DNA from: Candidatus Vecturithrix granuli
GTDB taxonomy: Bacteria; Moduliflexota; Moduliflexia; Moduliflexales; Moduliflexaceae
DNA: 64,000 nucleotides
Direction of reading: 5' to 3'
NCBI GenBank assembly: GCA_000739535.1
Contig: DF820470.1
Location: forward strand, 14,582-78,581
Within the stretch, counting starts at the first letter, position 1. The number at the start of each line of letters is the position of its first letter. Under the pieces are notes generated by a model. It was given only the letters and a program-made list of their open reading frames with translations, was not told where the DNA came from and did no database searches. This document shows positions 26,758 through 37,900 of the stretch, one piece after another. The position numbers and the translations under genes are program-made.

Positions 26758-26871
26758 CTGGCGATCAATCGCCAGTCTCAAAGCGAAAGGACGCTGAAGC
26801 GCCCTGCGAACTTGATCAGCGGGCTTGAGCCTGCTTCAGCTTTGAGACCGGCCATTTATGGCTGGGCGAAC
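26758..26871 (+). repeat. 114-nt coding palindrome, copy A (at broken cas1 edge)
   Basis: It begins CTGGCGATCAATCGCCAGTC and ends GCCATTTATGGCTGGGCGAA C. Internal arms pair (CAAAGCGAAAGGACGCTGAA against TTCAGC...TTTGAG). It is the same length (114 nt) as copy B at 52,886-52,999, with about ten visible base differences. In the cas1 frame it reads GDQSPVSKRKDAEAPCELDQ, then RA, a TGA stop, then ACFSFETGHLWLGE. Copy B has the same frame but TCA at the stop position. Confidence 0.92.
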
Positions 26872-27533
26872 TTGTCCGCAAAGCCCGCAAGAAAGAGCAG
26901 CCGACACTGAAAAAGGCGATTGACCGCATCAAAGCGGCCGAACGCAGCGCCAAAGCGGCGACCACGCTCGATACGGTGCGCGGTCATGAAGGCGAAGGCT
27001 TGGCTGCCTATTTTTCCGTGTTGAACGAACTCCTGACATCCTCCGGAAAAACACAGGATGGCTTTACCTTTGAAAAACGGGTGCGCCGTCCGCCTAAAGA
27101 CCCGATTAACGCCCTGCTCAGTTTCGGTTATACCTTGCTGACTAACGACCTGATGACGGCTGTCAATATTGTCGGGTTCGATCCCTACATCGGCTATCTG
27201 CACGCGGAAAAATACGGACGCCCTGCGTTAGCTCTGGATTTGATGGAAGAATTCCGGCCCCTGATTGTTGACGCCATGGTGCTGGCCTGCGTGAATAAGA
27301 GAATCCTGACCAGGGCACACTTCATCGCCACCGAAGCCGAAACGTACCGGCTGACCGACGATGGCCGGCGTATTTTTCTGGAACAATATGAAGTGCGCCG
27401 CAAAACCGAATTTACCCATGCCCATCTGAATTGTAAAATCACGTATCAGCGCGCCTTCGAGGAACAGGCGCGCGTGTTAGGAAGAGTGCTGCAAGGCGAA
27501 TTGCCTGAATATTTGCCGGTTTTGATGAAGTAG
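26872..27533 (+). pseudogene. cas1: Cas1, N-terminally truncated
   Basis: The frame continuing from the palindrome encodes the C-terminal helical domain of Cas1. It has TLDTVRGHEGEGLAAYFSVL (metal-binding Glu), PINALLSFGYTLLTNDLMTA, GFDPYIGYLHAEKYGRPALA (His) and LDLMEEFRPLIVDAM (acidic ligand). All three integrase ligands are present, but the N-terminal beta-domain (roughly the first 120 residues of a ~330-aa protein) is absent and is replaced by the dispersed element with an in-frame TGA. The first internal start is GTG/ATG near 26976, which would give 185 aa. This cannot build the normal Cas1 dimer, so I call it inactive. A reverse-transcriptase fusion upstream cannot be excluded as its original form. 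Confidence 0.88.
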
Positions 27534-27623
27534 CAGTTGAGTGTTTGAGTGTTTGAGTGTTTCAGACGCCAGCTATCAAGCCTTTTCCCACGACAATAAC
27601 GAATTAAAGAAAGTAACGAATAA

Positions 27624-27808
27624 GGGTAGTGGTTAAGTGGTAAGTGATGGGGGCGGAACATTGTCCAGGAGACAGGAGTGCGATGAGGTTATCGCCTCAG
27701 GGCAATGCCCTGACAGGCGCGGCATCGGAGATGCCGATACGACGACCGCGTCGCACTCCTGATCGCACCGTTGTCAAGGAGACATCACTTACCATTTAAC
27801 CACTACCC
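27624..27808. repeat. MITE-like element with 26-bp terminal inverted repeats
   Basis: GGGTAGTGGTTAAGTGGTAA GTGATG at the left and CATCACTTACCATTTAACCA CTACCC at the right are complementary at 25 of 26 positions. They enclose ~130 bp with more palindromes (CAGGGCAATGCCCTG; GGCATCGGAGATGCC; GTGCGA/TCGCAC arms). The flanks carry GTGTTTGAGTGTTTCAG (27,549-27,566) and CTGAAACACTGAAACAC (27,864-27,880), a second, outer inverted pair. It lies between cas1 and cas2 remnants. Confidence 0.85.
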
Positions 27809-27881
27809 GAATAAGAACAGGAAGATCACATTAATGTGTTGTTTCCTTCAATACAGCCAAACACTGAAACACTGAAACACT

Positions 27882-28274
27882 ATGTACATCGTCATCTCCT
27901 TTGAAAATGTAGCGCGAAACTCTAGTTTCGCGCATTGTTGACAGCCGCGAAACTGGAGTTTCGCGCTACATCTCATTTTCATGATGACGGGTGAGCCGGA
28001 GGCTCATGATAGCTCCTATGATATTAAGAACGACCAGCGCCGCACCAAAATTCACGATTTGCTCAAGAATTACGGTGAACGCATTCAATACAGCGTGTTC
28101 GAATGCGAGCTGAACCGTAAAGAGTACCAGCAATTGCGCGACGCCTTAGACCCATTGATTGATGTGGAAGAGACCGACAGCGTCCGCTTTTATCGTTTGT
28201 GCCGGGAATGCCGGAGCAAGCTCGAACACGTGGGCGGACGCAGCGCCAGAGACAACACGGCGATTATCATTTAA
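27882..28274 (+). pseudogene. cas2: Cas2 interrupted by a palindromic insertion
   Basis: ATG at 27882 begins MYIVIS, the first strand of Cas2. The frame resumes at 28,014 with SYDIKNDQRRTKIHDLLKNY, then GERIQYSVFECELNRKEYQQ and SVRFYRLCRECRSKLEHVGG, a complete Cas2 body including the catalytic Asp region. Between them lie 117 bp (39 codons) with an in-frame TGA after SFAHC. CTCCT flanks the insert on both sides (27,896-27,900 and 28,013-28,017), suggesting a 5-bp target duplication. Re-initiation at ATG 27981 would replace the first beta strand with foreign sequence, so function is doubtful. Confidence 0.88.
27901..28017. mobile_element. Composite palindromic element inserted in cas2 (copy 2)
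   Basis: It contains the double palindrome (27,907-27,971: GCGCGAAACTCTAGTTTCGC and CCGCGAAACTGGAGTTTCGC) in the opposite orientation to the other copies. It continues with TCATTTTCATGATGACGGGT and GAGCCGGAGGCTCATGATAG. The latter part is the reverse complement of sequence that precedes copy 4 at 54,503-54,538, so the moving unit is the double palindrome plus this third hairpin. Flanking CTCCT repeats support recent insertion. Confidence 0.8.
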
Positions 28275-28957
28275 GGAACGACAAAGCAGCATTAGACATG
28301 ATCGAAAATAGAACACTAATGGAACTGATTGAACTGATCTCCACTGATTTATCGAGAAGCGTGACGTGTGCTCCATGCTGTTCTTATGAGCATGAACCGT
28401 GCCCTGAATTCATCGTCATATCAGCGAGCATCAGCCCAGGCAGTTCCATCAGCCTTCTATTTCCGATCACCTCTATTGAATCCCGGCAAGATTTTCCGGG
28501 AACGATCAAAAAAAATCCAAAAACACAAGATGAGCAAAGATTTTCTTGACAAAATATCATTGTTGAGCGATATAAAATACACAGTGTAACGATGAAAAAC
28601 GGTGAGATTGTGAAAAAGTTACACGAAGCTGTGAATACAGGGTATTCGAGGTTGTATCCTTGTATGCGAAATCTCTAAACCCTGGAAACAGTATGAGTTA
28701 CAAGATTTTTCCGACAGGTGGGGGGTCTTCTAATTCACTTTTTCACAATGTGCCTCTAACTGTTTATTTTATAAGCACTTACGATGAATTTCATAAAAAG
28801 AGGTTGTCGGAAACCTGTAACCTTTGCAATCATAACAAGTTAGGTGATTTTCAATGACACGAAAAATGAAAAAACGACAGAATTTTTGCTCCAAAATCGG
28901 CACCTGTCGGAAATGGGGGTCTAAGTTATTGAATTTAGATGGGTTGCAGAGGGGTGA
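28275..28957 (+). promoter_or_regulatory. CRISPR leader region
   Basis: This 683-bp, AT-rich stretch lies between cas2 and the first repeat and has no convincing gene. It holds a perfect 13-bp inverted pair, TTTCCGACAGGTG (28,708-28,720) and CACCTGTCGGAAA (28,901-28,913), plus near-repeats of GGGGGTCTTCTAA and GGGGGTCTAAGTT beside each arm. The last 45 bp before the first repeat are the expected site for integration signals. Leader assignment rests on position, strand of the cas genes and repeat orientation. Confidence 0.7.
28546..28576 (+). promoter_or_regulatory. Candidate CRISPR array promoter
   Basis: TTGACA (28546-28551) and TATAAA (28571-28576) are separated by 19 bp, or 17-18 bp if the second hexamer is read as GATATA/ATATAA. 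It points into the array and lies ~380 bp before the first repeat. A plausible sigma-70 promoter for the pre-crRNA, based on sequence only. Confidence 0.5.
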
Positions 28958-31900
28958 GTAGAAACGCGGAATAATCCCTGGAAGGGTTTGAAACTCTCTT
29001 TTTTTCATTGGCTGGCCTCCGCGGGGGTGAGTAGAAACGCGGAATAATCCCTGGAAGGGTTTGAAACCTCTAAGATGTCGGCAATCGCGGCCTGGATGCG
29101 ATCCGTAGAAACGCGGAATAATCCCTGGAAGGGTTTGAAACGATCCCGGCAGGACCCATTGGAAACTCGTGTCGTTCGTAGAAACGCGGAATAATCCCTG
29201 GAAGGGTTTGAAACAATACCACCTCACTGGCATCGTACAGGATCATCAGTTGTAGAAACGCGGAATAATCCCTGGAAGGGTTTGAAACAAAAGGGTCGAC
29301 CGCATAAACCAGGAACAGTCCAATCGGTAGAAACGCGGAATAATCCCTGGAAGGGTTTGAAACGCTTGGTTTCCATTCCAGAATGACACACGCTCCGCCA
29401 AGTAGAAACGCGGAATAATCCCTGGAAGGGTTTGAAACTCACGGCTTCGTTCCCGACGAGGTCAAAGTTGCACCCCGTAGAAACGCGGAATAATCCCTGG
29501 AAGGGTTTGAAACACGTAGAAGAGAGAAGGCGACAACAACAAGTCGTGGTTGTGTAGAAACGCGGAATAATCCCTGGAAGGGTTTGAAACGGAGAAACGA
29601 AAAAGGAAGGGCCAAAAAGAGAAGAAGTAGAAACGCGGAATAATCCCTGGAAGGGTTTGAAACTGTACGTCGCGCTGAACGGATGGTGGTTCGTGCAATA
29701 CGTAGAAACGCGGAATAATCCCTGGAAGGGTTTGAAACCGGGTCGCTGTAAAGTTGTGCAAACTTTTTCGTTTCGTAGAAACGCGGAATAATCCCTGGAA
29801 GGGTTTGAAACGTCCACGCCATCATCGTGATTCCAGGGATTTTTGCTGCGTAGAAACGCGGAATAATCCCTGGAAGGGTTTGAAACTTTACAAGGAACCT
29901 GATTGAGACGTCCGAGGCCAAAAAGTAGAAACGCGGAATAATCCCTGGAAGGGTTTGAAACTACTTCGTTCCCGCCTTCATCTGCCGTGCAGAGTCAGGT
30001 AGAAACGCGGAATAATCCCTGGAAGGGTTTGAAACTTTATACTGATTTTCAGCAGGCTTCCATAATGCTTCGAGTAGAAACGCGGAATAATCCCTGGAAG
30101 GGTTTGAAACCTTCTACATCAGTGAAAGATTCTTCCCCTGTCTCAAGGTAGAAACGCGGAATAATCCCTGGAAGGGTTTGAAACGGGTTAAATTGTAGTC
30201 GTCACGAATAAGCATACCGCGTAGAAACGCGGAATAATCCCTGGAAGGGTTTGAAACGAGTCAAGTGGATTAACCACCGTAACATCCTAAAAGAAGTAGA
30301 AACGCGGAATAATCCCTGGAAGGGTTTGAAACAACTAAATTGGTATAGGAGAGAGTAGAGGAACATGTGTAGAAACGCGGAATAATCCCTGGAAGGGTTT
30401 GAAACAATATAAAAATAACACACCTCATACTCTTCCTATACCGTAGAAACGCGGAATAATCCCTGGAAGGGTTTGAAACTACTCTTCCTATACCTTTGAA
30501 AAAAGGACCCTGCAGCGTAGAAACGCGGAATAATCCCTGGAAGGGTTTGAAACGACGCGGGGTATCATCGATATACCCGCATCTGGAAATAGTAGAAACG
30601 CGGAATAATCCCTGGAAGGGTTTGAAACGACAGATTCCGTTTATCGAAGCCGCCCTTTCTCGCCCCGTAGAAACGCGGAATAATCCCTGGAAGGGTTTGA
30701 AACAATTACGTTTGCTGATATGAATGATAGAACTTCTTACGTAGAAACGCGGAATAATCCCTGGAAGGGTTTGAAACAATAATCCGTAACGGGGCAGGTG
30801 CAAAATAAAAGCGAAGTAGAAACGCGGAATAATCCCTGGAAGGGTTTGAAACGCAACACAGCAATCTGTGTTGGATATGTTGATATACTGTAGAAACGCG
30901 GAATAATCCCTGGAAGGGTTTGAAACCATAGTGTTTTTCCTCCTGGAAAATGTTGGTGTTATGTGTAGAAACGCGGAATAATCCCTGGAAGGGTTTGAAA
31001 CTACATCTTTCTTATCTCTCTCTTAAACGCTAAGTCAGGTAGAAACGCGGAATAATCCCTGGAAGGGTTTGAAACATTTGTCGTCAGGTAGCACATAGAC
31101 GTCTACGGTTAATGTAGAAACGCGGAATAATCCCTGGAAGGGTTTGAAACTTACCCCTTGAGGATCGCCTTCTGGTGGATTCTTCCACCGTAGAAACGCG
31201 GAATAATCCCTGGAAGGGTTTGAAACACGAGTAAGCTGATTTACAGGGTTTTAATGAGGAGTGGTAGAAACGCGGAATAATCCCTGGAAGGGTTTGAAAC
31301 GCAATGTCGCCCTTCTCGGCCACGGTCAATTCGAAGTGTAGAAACGCGGAATAATCCCTGGAAGGGTTTGAAACTGACGGGACCTTTTCGAAGGTGCCCC
31401 GTTTCCCGAAAAGTAGAAACGCGGAATAATCCCTGGAAGGGTTTGAAACTGCCAGCCTAGCAGCGTAATAAATCAGCAATTTCATCGTAGAAACGCGGAA
31501 TAATCCCTGGAAGGGTTTGAAACATGAAGGTATGATTGATATCACCTGTACACTCACCGCAGAGTAGAAACGCGGAATAATCCCTGGAAGGGTTTGAAAC
31601 TGAACATCTTTCAGCATCATTTCAATTTCACGTTTTTGTAGAAACGCGGAATAATCCCTGGAAGGGTTTGAAACAATCTGAACTTTCAGAAGGTTCATGG
31701 CAGAGCTGGGGTCGTAGAAACGCGGAATAATCCCTGGAAGGGTTTGAAACGCGATGTCAATAAGCTCGGATGCAAAAGCTCCTGTCTGGGTAGAAACGCG
31801 GAATAATCCCTGGAAGGGTTTGAAACTGTATGTGAATACTGTCAGGGTGGAGGACAATTCAATCAGTAGAAACGCGGAATAATCCCTGGAAGGGTTTGAA

Positions 31901-34900
31901 ACCAAAGCACTAATGCGATGCCAGCGACAATCCCAGCTATGTAGAAACGCGGAATAATCCCTGGAAGGGTTTGAAACAGTCAGAGATAGTGCGAATAACT
32001 TCTTTACAGTGCCGAGTAGAAACGCGGAATAATCCCTGGAAGGGTTTGAAACTCGAGTCCGCACGACGGATACCGTAGATTAGATATTCGTAGAAACGCG
32101 GAATAATCCCTGGAAGGGTTTGAAACAGGCTCTTATTGTACTCCACGCTCCCATGATAGGAGCAAGTAGAAACGCGGAATAATCCCTGGAAGGGTTTGAA
32201 ACGGTCTCTAGCGTGGCAGGCGGTTGAGCGGCCACGGTTTGTAGAAACGCGGAATAATCCCTGGAAGGGTTTGAAACATATATGATGTGTTAGTTTCTGG
32301 GTTTTATCGTTAACGTAGAAACGCGGAATAATCCCTGGAAGGGTTTGAAACCGACTGGTCAATCAACGTCATTCAAAAGAAACCATGGGAGTAGAAACGC
32401 GGAATAATCCCTGGAAGGGTTTGAAACATATGTAGCATAGATGGGTTTTTTCTCCGTTATTGGCGTAGAAACGCGGAATAATCCCTGGAAGGGTTTGAAA
32501 CAAGAGGTTATCGTGAAAATTGCGATTTGGATTACCCAGGTAGAAACGCGGAATAATCCCTGGAAGGGTTTGAAACTTTTATGTGATATGTGCAGCCCAA
32601 CGCATGAAGCATCCGTAGAAACGCGGAATAATCCCTGGAAGGGTTTGAAACCCATTGCTGACGAAGCGACGAATGCGGTGATATGTGCAGTAGAAACGCG
32701 GAATAATCCCTGGAAGGGTTTGAAACCATATACTCTCCTCTGTGAAATTTTTCACAATCGTTTAGTAGAAACGCGGAATAATCCCTGGAAGGGTTTGAAA
32801 CAACTTTCAAGCAGGCTTGATACGCCTCATCGCACGTTTGTAGAAACGCGGAATAATCCCTGGAAGGGTTTGAAACGAAAATCTCATGCAAAAAGAAAAG
32901 TTTTTGCATTCTTCGTAGAAACGCGGAATAATCCCTGGAAGGGTTTGAAACGTAGATCGCCATTTTTGCCATAGCGTCTCCAGTTGGCAGTAGAAACGCG
33001 GAATAATCCCTGGAAGGGTTTGAAACGTGGATTTTGAAGATTATGAAATTCCTGTGAAATCAGGTAGAAACGCGGAATAATCCCTGGAAGGGTTTGAAAC
33101 TTTTCATAGTTGTTCTCCTTGTTGTGTTTGTGATATTGTAGAAACGCGGAATAATCCCTGGAAGGGTTTGAAACGGACATTGTAAACTCTGCCACCTGGA
33201 ACCTGTTTAAATGTAGAAACGCGGAATAATCCCTGGAAGGGTTTGAAACAAAAGGGTTTGGGATCATCAATCGTTACCCAATAAAGTAGAAACGCGGAAT
33301 AATCCCTGGAAGGGTTTGAAACAGGTCCGCGCCTGATAACAACGCGCGAATGCGAATGGCGTAGAAACGCGGAATAATCCCTGGAAGGGTTTGAAACTAT
33401 CCTGAGATTATCACCATCCTGGAATGACCTAGTGGGTAGAAACGCGGAATAATCCCTGGAAGGGTTTGAAACTTCAATCACGTGGAAGTAATCAGCTAAA
33501 GCTATAGGATGTAGAAACGCGGAATAATCCCTGGAAGGGTTTGAAACGTCCTGATTGTATACTCATGTTCTTTTTCATTTAGGGGGTAGAAACGCGGAAT
33601 AATCCCTGGAAGGGTTTGAAACTATCAATTCTTTTCTCACGAAAGGAGGTGAGAAAAAGTAGAAACGCGGAATAATCCCTGGAAGGGTTTGAAACTAAGC
33701 CTCACATGGTTTTTTTGGAGAGCCTGGCTATGAGTAGAAACGCGGAATAATCCCTGGAAGGGTTTGAAACAGCGGAGTACATTGCGCGTTACCCAAAATA
33801 CCGGTCAGTAGAAACGCGGAATAATCCCTGGAAGGGTTTGAAACTCGCCGGTAAGAGTTTTTCCGGTCAGACCGATAAAAAGTAGAAACGCGGAATAATC
33901 CCTGGAAGGGTTTGAAACTTTCCATCGCCGAGCCCAGCGTCATAGCCAGGCTCTCGTAGAAACGCGGAATAATCCCTGGAAGGGTTTGAAACAATCAACG
34001 GTGAAGTCCAGCTTTTGGCCCACGGGCAGTAGAAACGCGGAATAATCCCTGGAAGGGTTTGAAACTGTAATCTCCGTCAGACAAACAATCTTTGAAGCCG
34101 CCGGTAGAAACGCGGAATAATCCCTGGAAGGGTTTGAAACGCTCCATGTGTGAACATTTCCCATCTTTCGGGGAATCCGTAGAAACGCGGAATAATCCCT
34201 GGAAGGGTTTGAAACGAATCACGTAAGCACCGATTGAATCCAAGTCAACTTTGTAGAAACGCGGAATAATCCCTGGAAGGGTTTGAAACGGCGTCGCGAT
34301 CGCGAACAAAAACACTCATAAGATAGGTAGAAACGCGGAATAATCCCTGGAAGGGTTTGAAACCTGAATCTCGTCCGGAGAGGAGCAAGTATCTCCGGGA
34401 GGTAGAAACGCGGAATAATCCCTGGAAGGGTTTGAAACATGTCCTTCTTCTGTTTTGTGCAAGTGTCAACTAAACCGTAGAAACGCGGAATAATCCCTGG
34501 AAGGGTTTGAAACGCAAAGCTGCGGGCGTTAATGCGCTGCTGGAGAATCTTGTAGAAACGCGGAATAATCCCTGGAAGGGTTTGAAACCGTTGGTGTTGG
34601 CGTCGGTGTCGCCGCAGGCGGCTGACTGTAGAAACGCGGAATAATCCCTGGAAGGGTTTGAAACGATAATCATCTGCTGGATGGAATTCAAACACCGGAA
34701 TGGTAGAAACGCGGAATAATCCCTGGAAGGGTTTGAAACCCTATCAGAATCCTTTTTAAGAATCGTGTTAACATGATGTAGAAACGCGGAATAATCCCTG
34801 GAAGGGTTTGAAACGACATTTCCTTCCACTGCCTCGATGACCCATTGTCTCGTAGAAACGCGGAATAATCCCTGGAAGGGTTTGAAACAGGACGATCTTC

Positions 34901-37900
34901 AGCTTCAACTACATAAATGGTACGGGTAGAAACGCGGAATAATCCCTGGAAGGGTTTGAAACGTGTTTCCAGGGCATCCTGTCAAAACTACTGCAGCCAC
35001 GTAGAAACGCGGAATAATCCCTGGAAGGGTTTGAAACGTGGTATTCCACGTTGTGTTATAATCAACGACCACGGTAGAAACGCGGAATAATCCCTGGAAG
35101 GGTTTGAAACTTGTGAAAAGAGCTAGCGGTGCTAGCTCTTGATATGAGTAGAAACGCGGAATAATCCCTGGAAGGGTTTGAAACTTATCCTCGTGTTTCT
35201 CGTTTCTGATTCCAAGAAAAATGTAGAAACGCGGAATAATCCCTGGAAGGGTTTGAAACTCGACGACCTGAATGATCTGCCGGGCGGACGGAGCGCGTAG
35301 AAACGCGGAATAATCCCTGGAAGGGTTTGAAACCTACGAATCTTGCTGGATAATGCTGTCTCGCCCCTTGTAGAAACGCGGAATAATCCCTGGAAGGGTT
35401 TGAAACACTCATCAATGCACAATTCAATGTGAACCAACGGGTGTAGTAGAAACGCGGAATAATCCCTGGAAGGGTTTGAAACAGCGATTTCCATTCCGGC
35501 GACGGGAGGAACATCGTCACGTAGAAACGCGGAATAATCCCTGGAAGGGTTTGAAACAATAATATCTATGATGAAAAAAATCAAAAAATATCGCGTAGAA
35601 ACGCGGAATAATCCCTGGAAGGGTTTGAAACAGTTCCCGACAAACAATGCGAACCAGATTTCCTTTGAAGTAGAAACGCGGAATAATCCCTGGAAGGGTT
35701 TGAAACTTCTTCATAACAATTCTCCTACAAAAGGATAGATAGATGTAGAAACGCGGAATAATCCCTGGAAGGGTTTGAAACCGTTGGACATCGGTTCGCG
35801 CTCTCGCCGGCCGCTTGGGTAGAAACGCGGAATAATCCCTGGAAGGGTTTGAAACGAACCATACGTCATCCTCTACGGATTTGTCAACGTATGGTAGAAA
35901 CGCGGAATAATCCCTGGAAGGGTTTGAAACCTTCGTAGCTGCACCACTGCAAGCCATACGGTCCCCAGTAGAAACGCGGAATAATCCCTGGAAGGGTTTG
36001 AAACACTAATATCCCCCAAAGGAAGGGATACAGGACAGTTGCGTAGAAACGCGGAATAATCCCTGGAAGGGTTTGAAACTATTCAGTAAGTCAACAAACC
36101 GTTTATCCAGTGCGTCGTAGAAACGCGGAATAATCCCTGGAAGGGTTTGAAACTATTGGCAATTGCATACTTGTTAAAATCTTCCTGGGTCGTAGAAACG
36201 CGGAATAATCCCTGGAAGGGTTTGAAACCATTTGTATCAACTGCCGCACGATGCCGAGAAGCGTAGAAACGCGGAATAATCCCTGGAAGGGTTTGAAACA
36301 CCGATATATGGTCGTGTGTCTCGTGGTGCTGCTGGTCGTAGAAACGCGGAATAATCCCTGGAAGGGTTTGAAACACTCTTGACGCTGGCCTACGGCACAC
36401 GCGAAACGATGGTAGAAACGCGGAATAATCCCTGGAAGGGTTTGAAACTCTCCGACTCACAGCCTGGCGGAATTAGAAAACTATGTAGAAACGCGGAATA
36501 ATCCCTGGAAGGGTTTGAAACAGCGAACCAATAGGTTGGAATAATGGCACATACGACGTAGAAACGCGGAATAATCCCTGGAAGGGTTTGAAACCGCGTA
36601 CTCTGCCGGTCCCTCCTCACTATGTTTTAAGTAGAAACGCGGAATAATCCCTGGAAGGGTTTGAAACTAGCTTCAAAATCAAATCCTCAGGGCTTTCCCC
36701 TACTGGGTAGAAACGCGGAATAATCCCTGGAAGGGTTTGAAACCTATATCTTGCATGAACTTCCATTTTAGCCTCCTGTAGGTAGAAACGCGGAATAATC
36801 CCTGGAAGGGTTTGAAACTATTGTTATCATATACCCTCCGGATCTGCTTCTAAACTGTAGAAACGCGGAATAATCCCTGGAAGGGTTTGAAACATTTCTA
36901 CTTCAGAATTTGAGGACATACTCTTTAACTTTGTAGAAACGCGGAATAATCCCTGGAAGGGTTTGAAACTTCTTCAACGCTCTCCTGGCTGACCAGCTCT
37001 AAGAAGTAGAAACGCGGAATAATCCCTGGAAGGGTTTGAAACCAAATTGGTTCAACCGTCCCAGGCGGTAATGCGGCCTGTAGAAACGCGGAATAATCCC
37101 TGGAAGGGTTTGAAACTATCAGCTTCCGCATACGCGCCATCTGGTTGGGTTTTTGTAGAAACGCGGAATAATCCCTGGAAGGGTTTGAAACTTATCCCGT
37201 CTATACTGTCGGGAGGGTTGATTTCTCGTAGAAACGCGGAATAATCCCTGGAAGGGTTTGAAACTGGCACAAACTCCGTTGAAAAATTTCTTGCACGACG
37301 TAGAAACGCGGAATAATCCCTGGAAGGGTTTGAAACTTTAATGTATGTACGCGATATTGTCCGTTCAGATATTGTAGAAACGCGGAATAATCCCTGGAAG
37401 GGTTTGAAACGATGATAGATAATAACCCAAGCGTCTTGGTCGTCCAAAGTAGAAACGCGGAATAATCCCTGGAAGGGTTTGAAACGGATACCCAACAATG
37501 CCGACAAGATAGGGGCGGTAACGTAGAAACGCGGAATAATCCCTGGAAGGGTTTGAAACACATTGTAAGCAGAAACCCCATGAAATTCCCTCGTTTGTAG
37601 AAACGCGGAATAATCCCTGGAAGGGTTTGAAACACAACTCAACAGAAGACACACCATCGCACACAGCCGAGTAGAAACGCGGAATAATCCCTGGAAGGGT
37701 TTGAAACGATTACATAGGTTGCGGCTTCGTCAATGGTTTCATCGGTAGAAACGCGGAATAATCCCTGGAAGGGTTTGAAACGTTTTCTGTTCTTCGCTTC
37801 GGCGTGCGCCCGTCGTGGCGTAGAAACGCGGAATAATCCCTGGAAGGGTTTGAAACAACGGCAGCTATGTGCCAACACGCCTGACCGGGTCGTAGAAACG

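Noticed and set aside
1896-28274. Possibility that TGA is a sense codon (in-frame TGA in the epimerase-like gene, cas1 and cas2)
   Set aside because: TGA serves as a plausible natural stop for psd and the CARF nuclease gene, the related palindrome in the addB-like gene has TCA at the same place, and each affected gene has other lesions.
28199-28589. Two overlapping plus-strand frames in the CRISPR leader (a possible cas6 or small cas gene)
   Set aside because: No start signal, no RAMP glycine loop or other motif; they overlap the cas2 end and each other.
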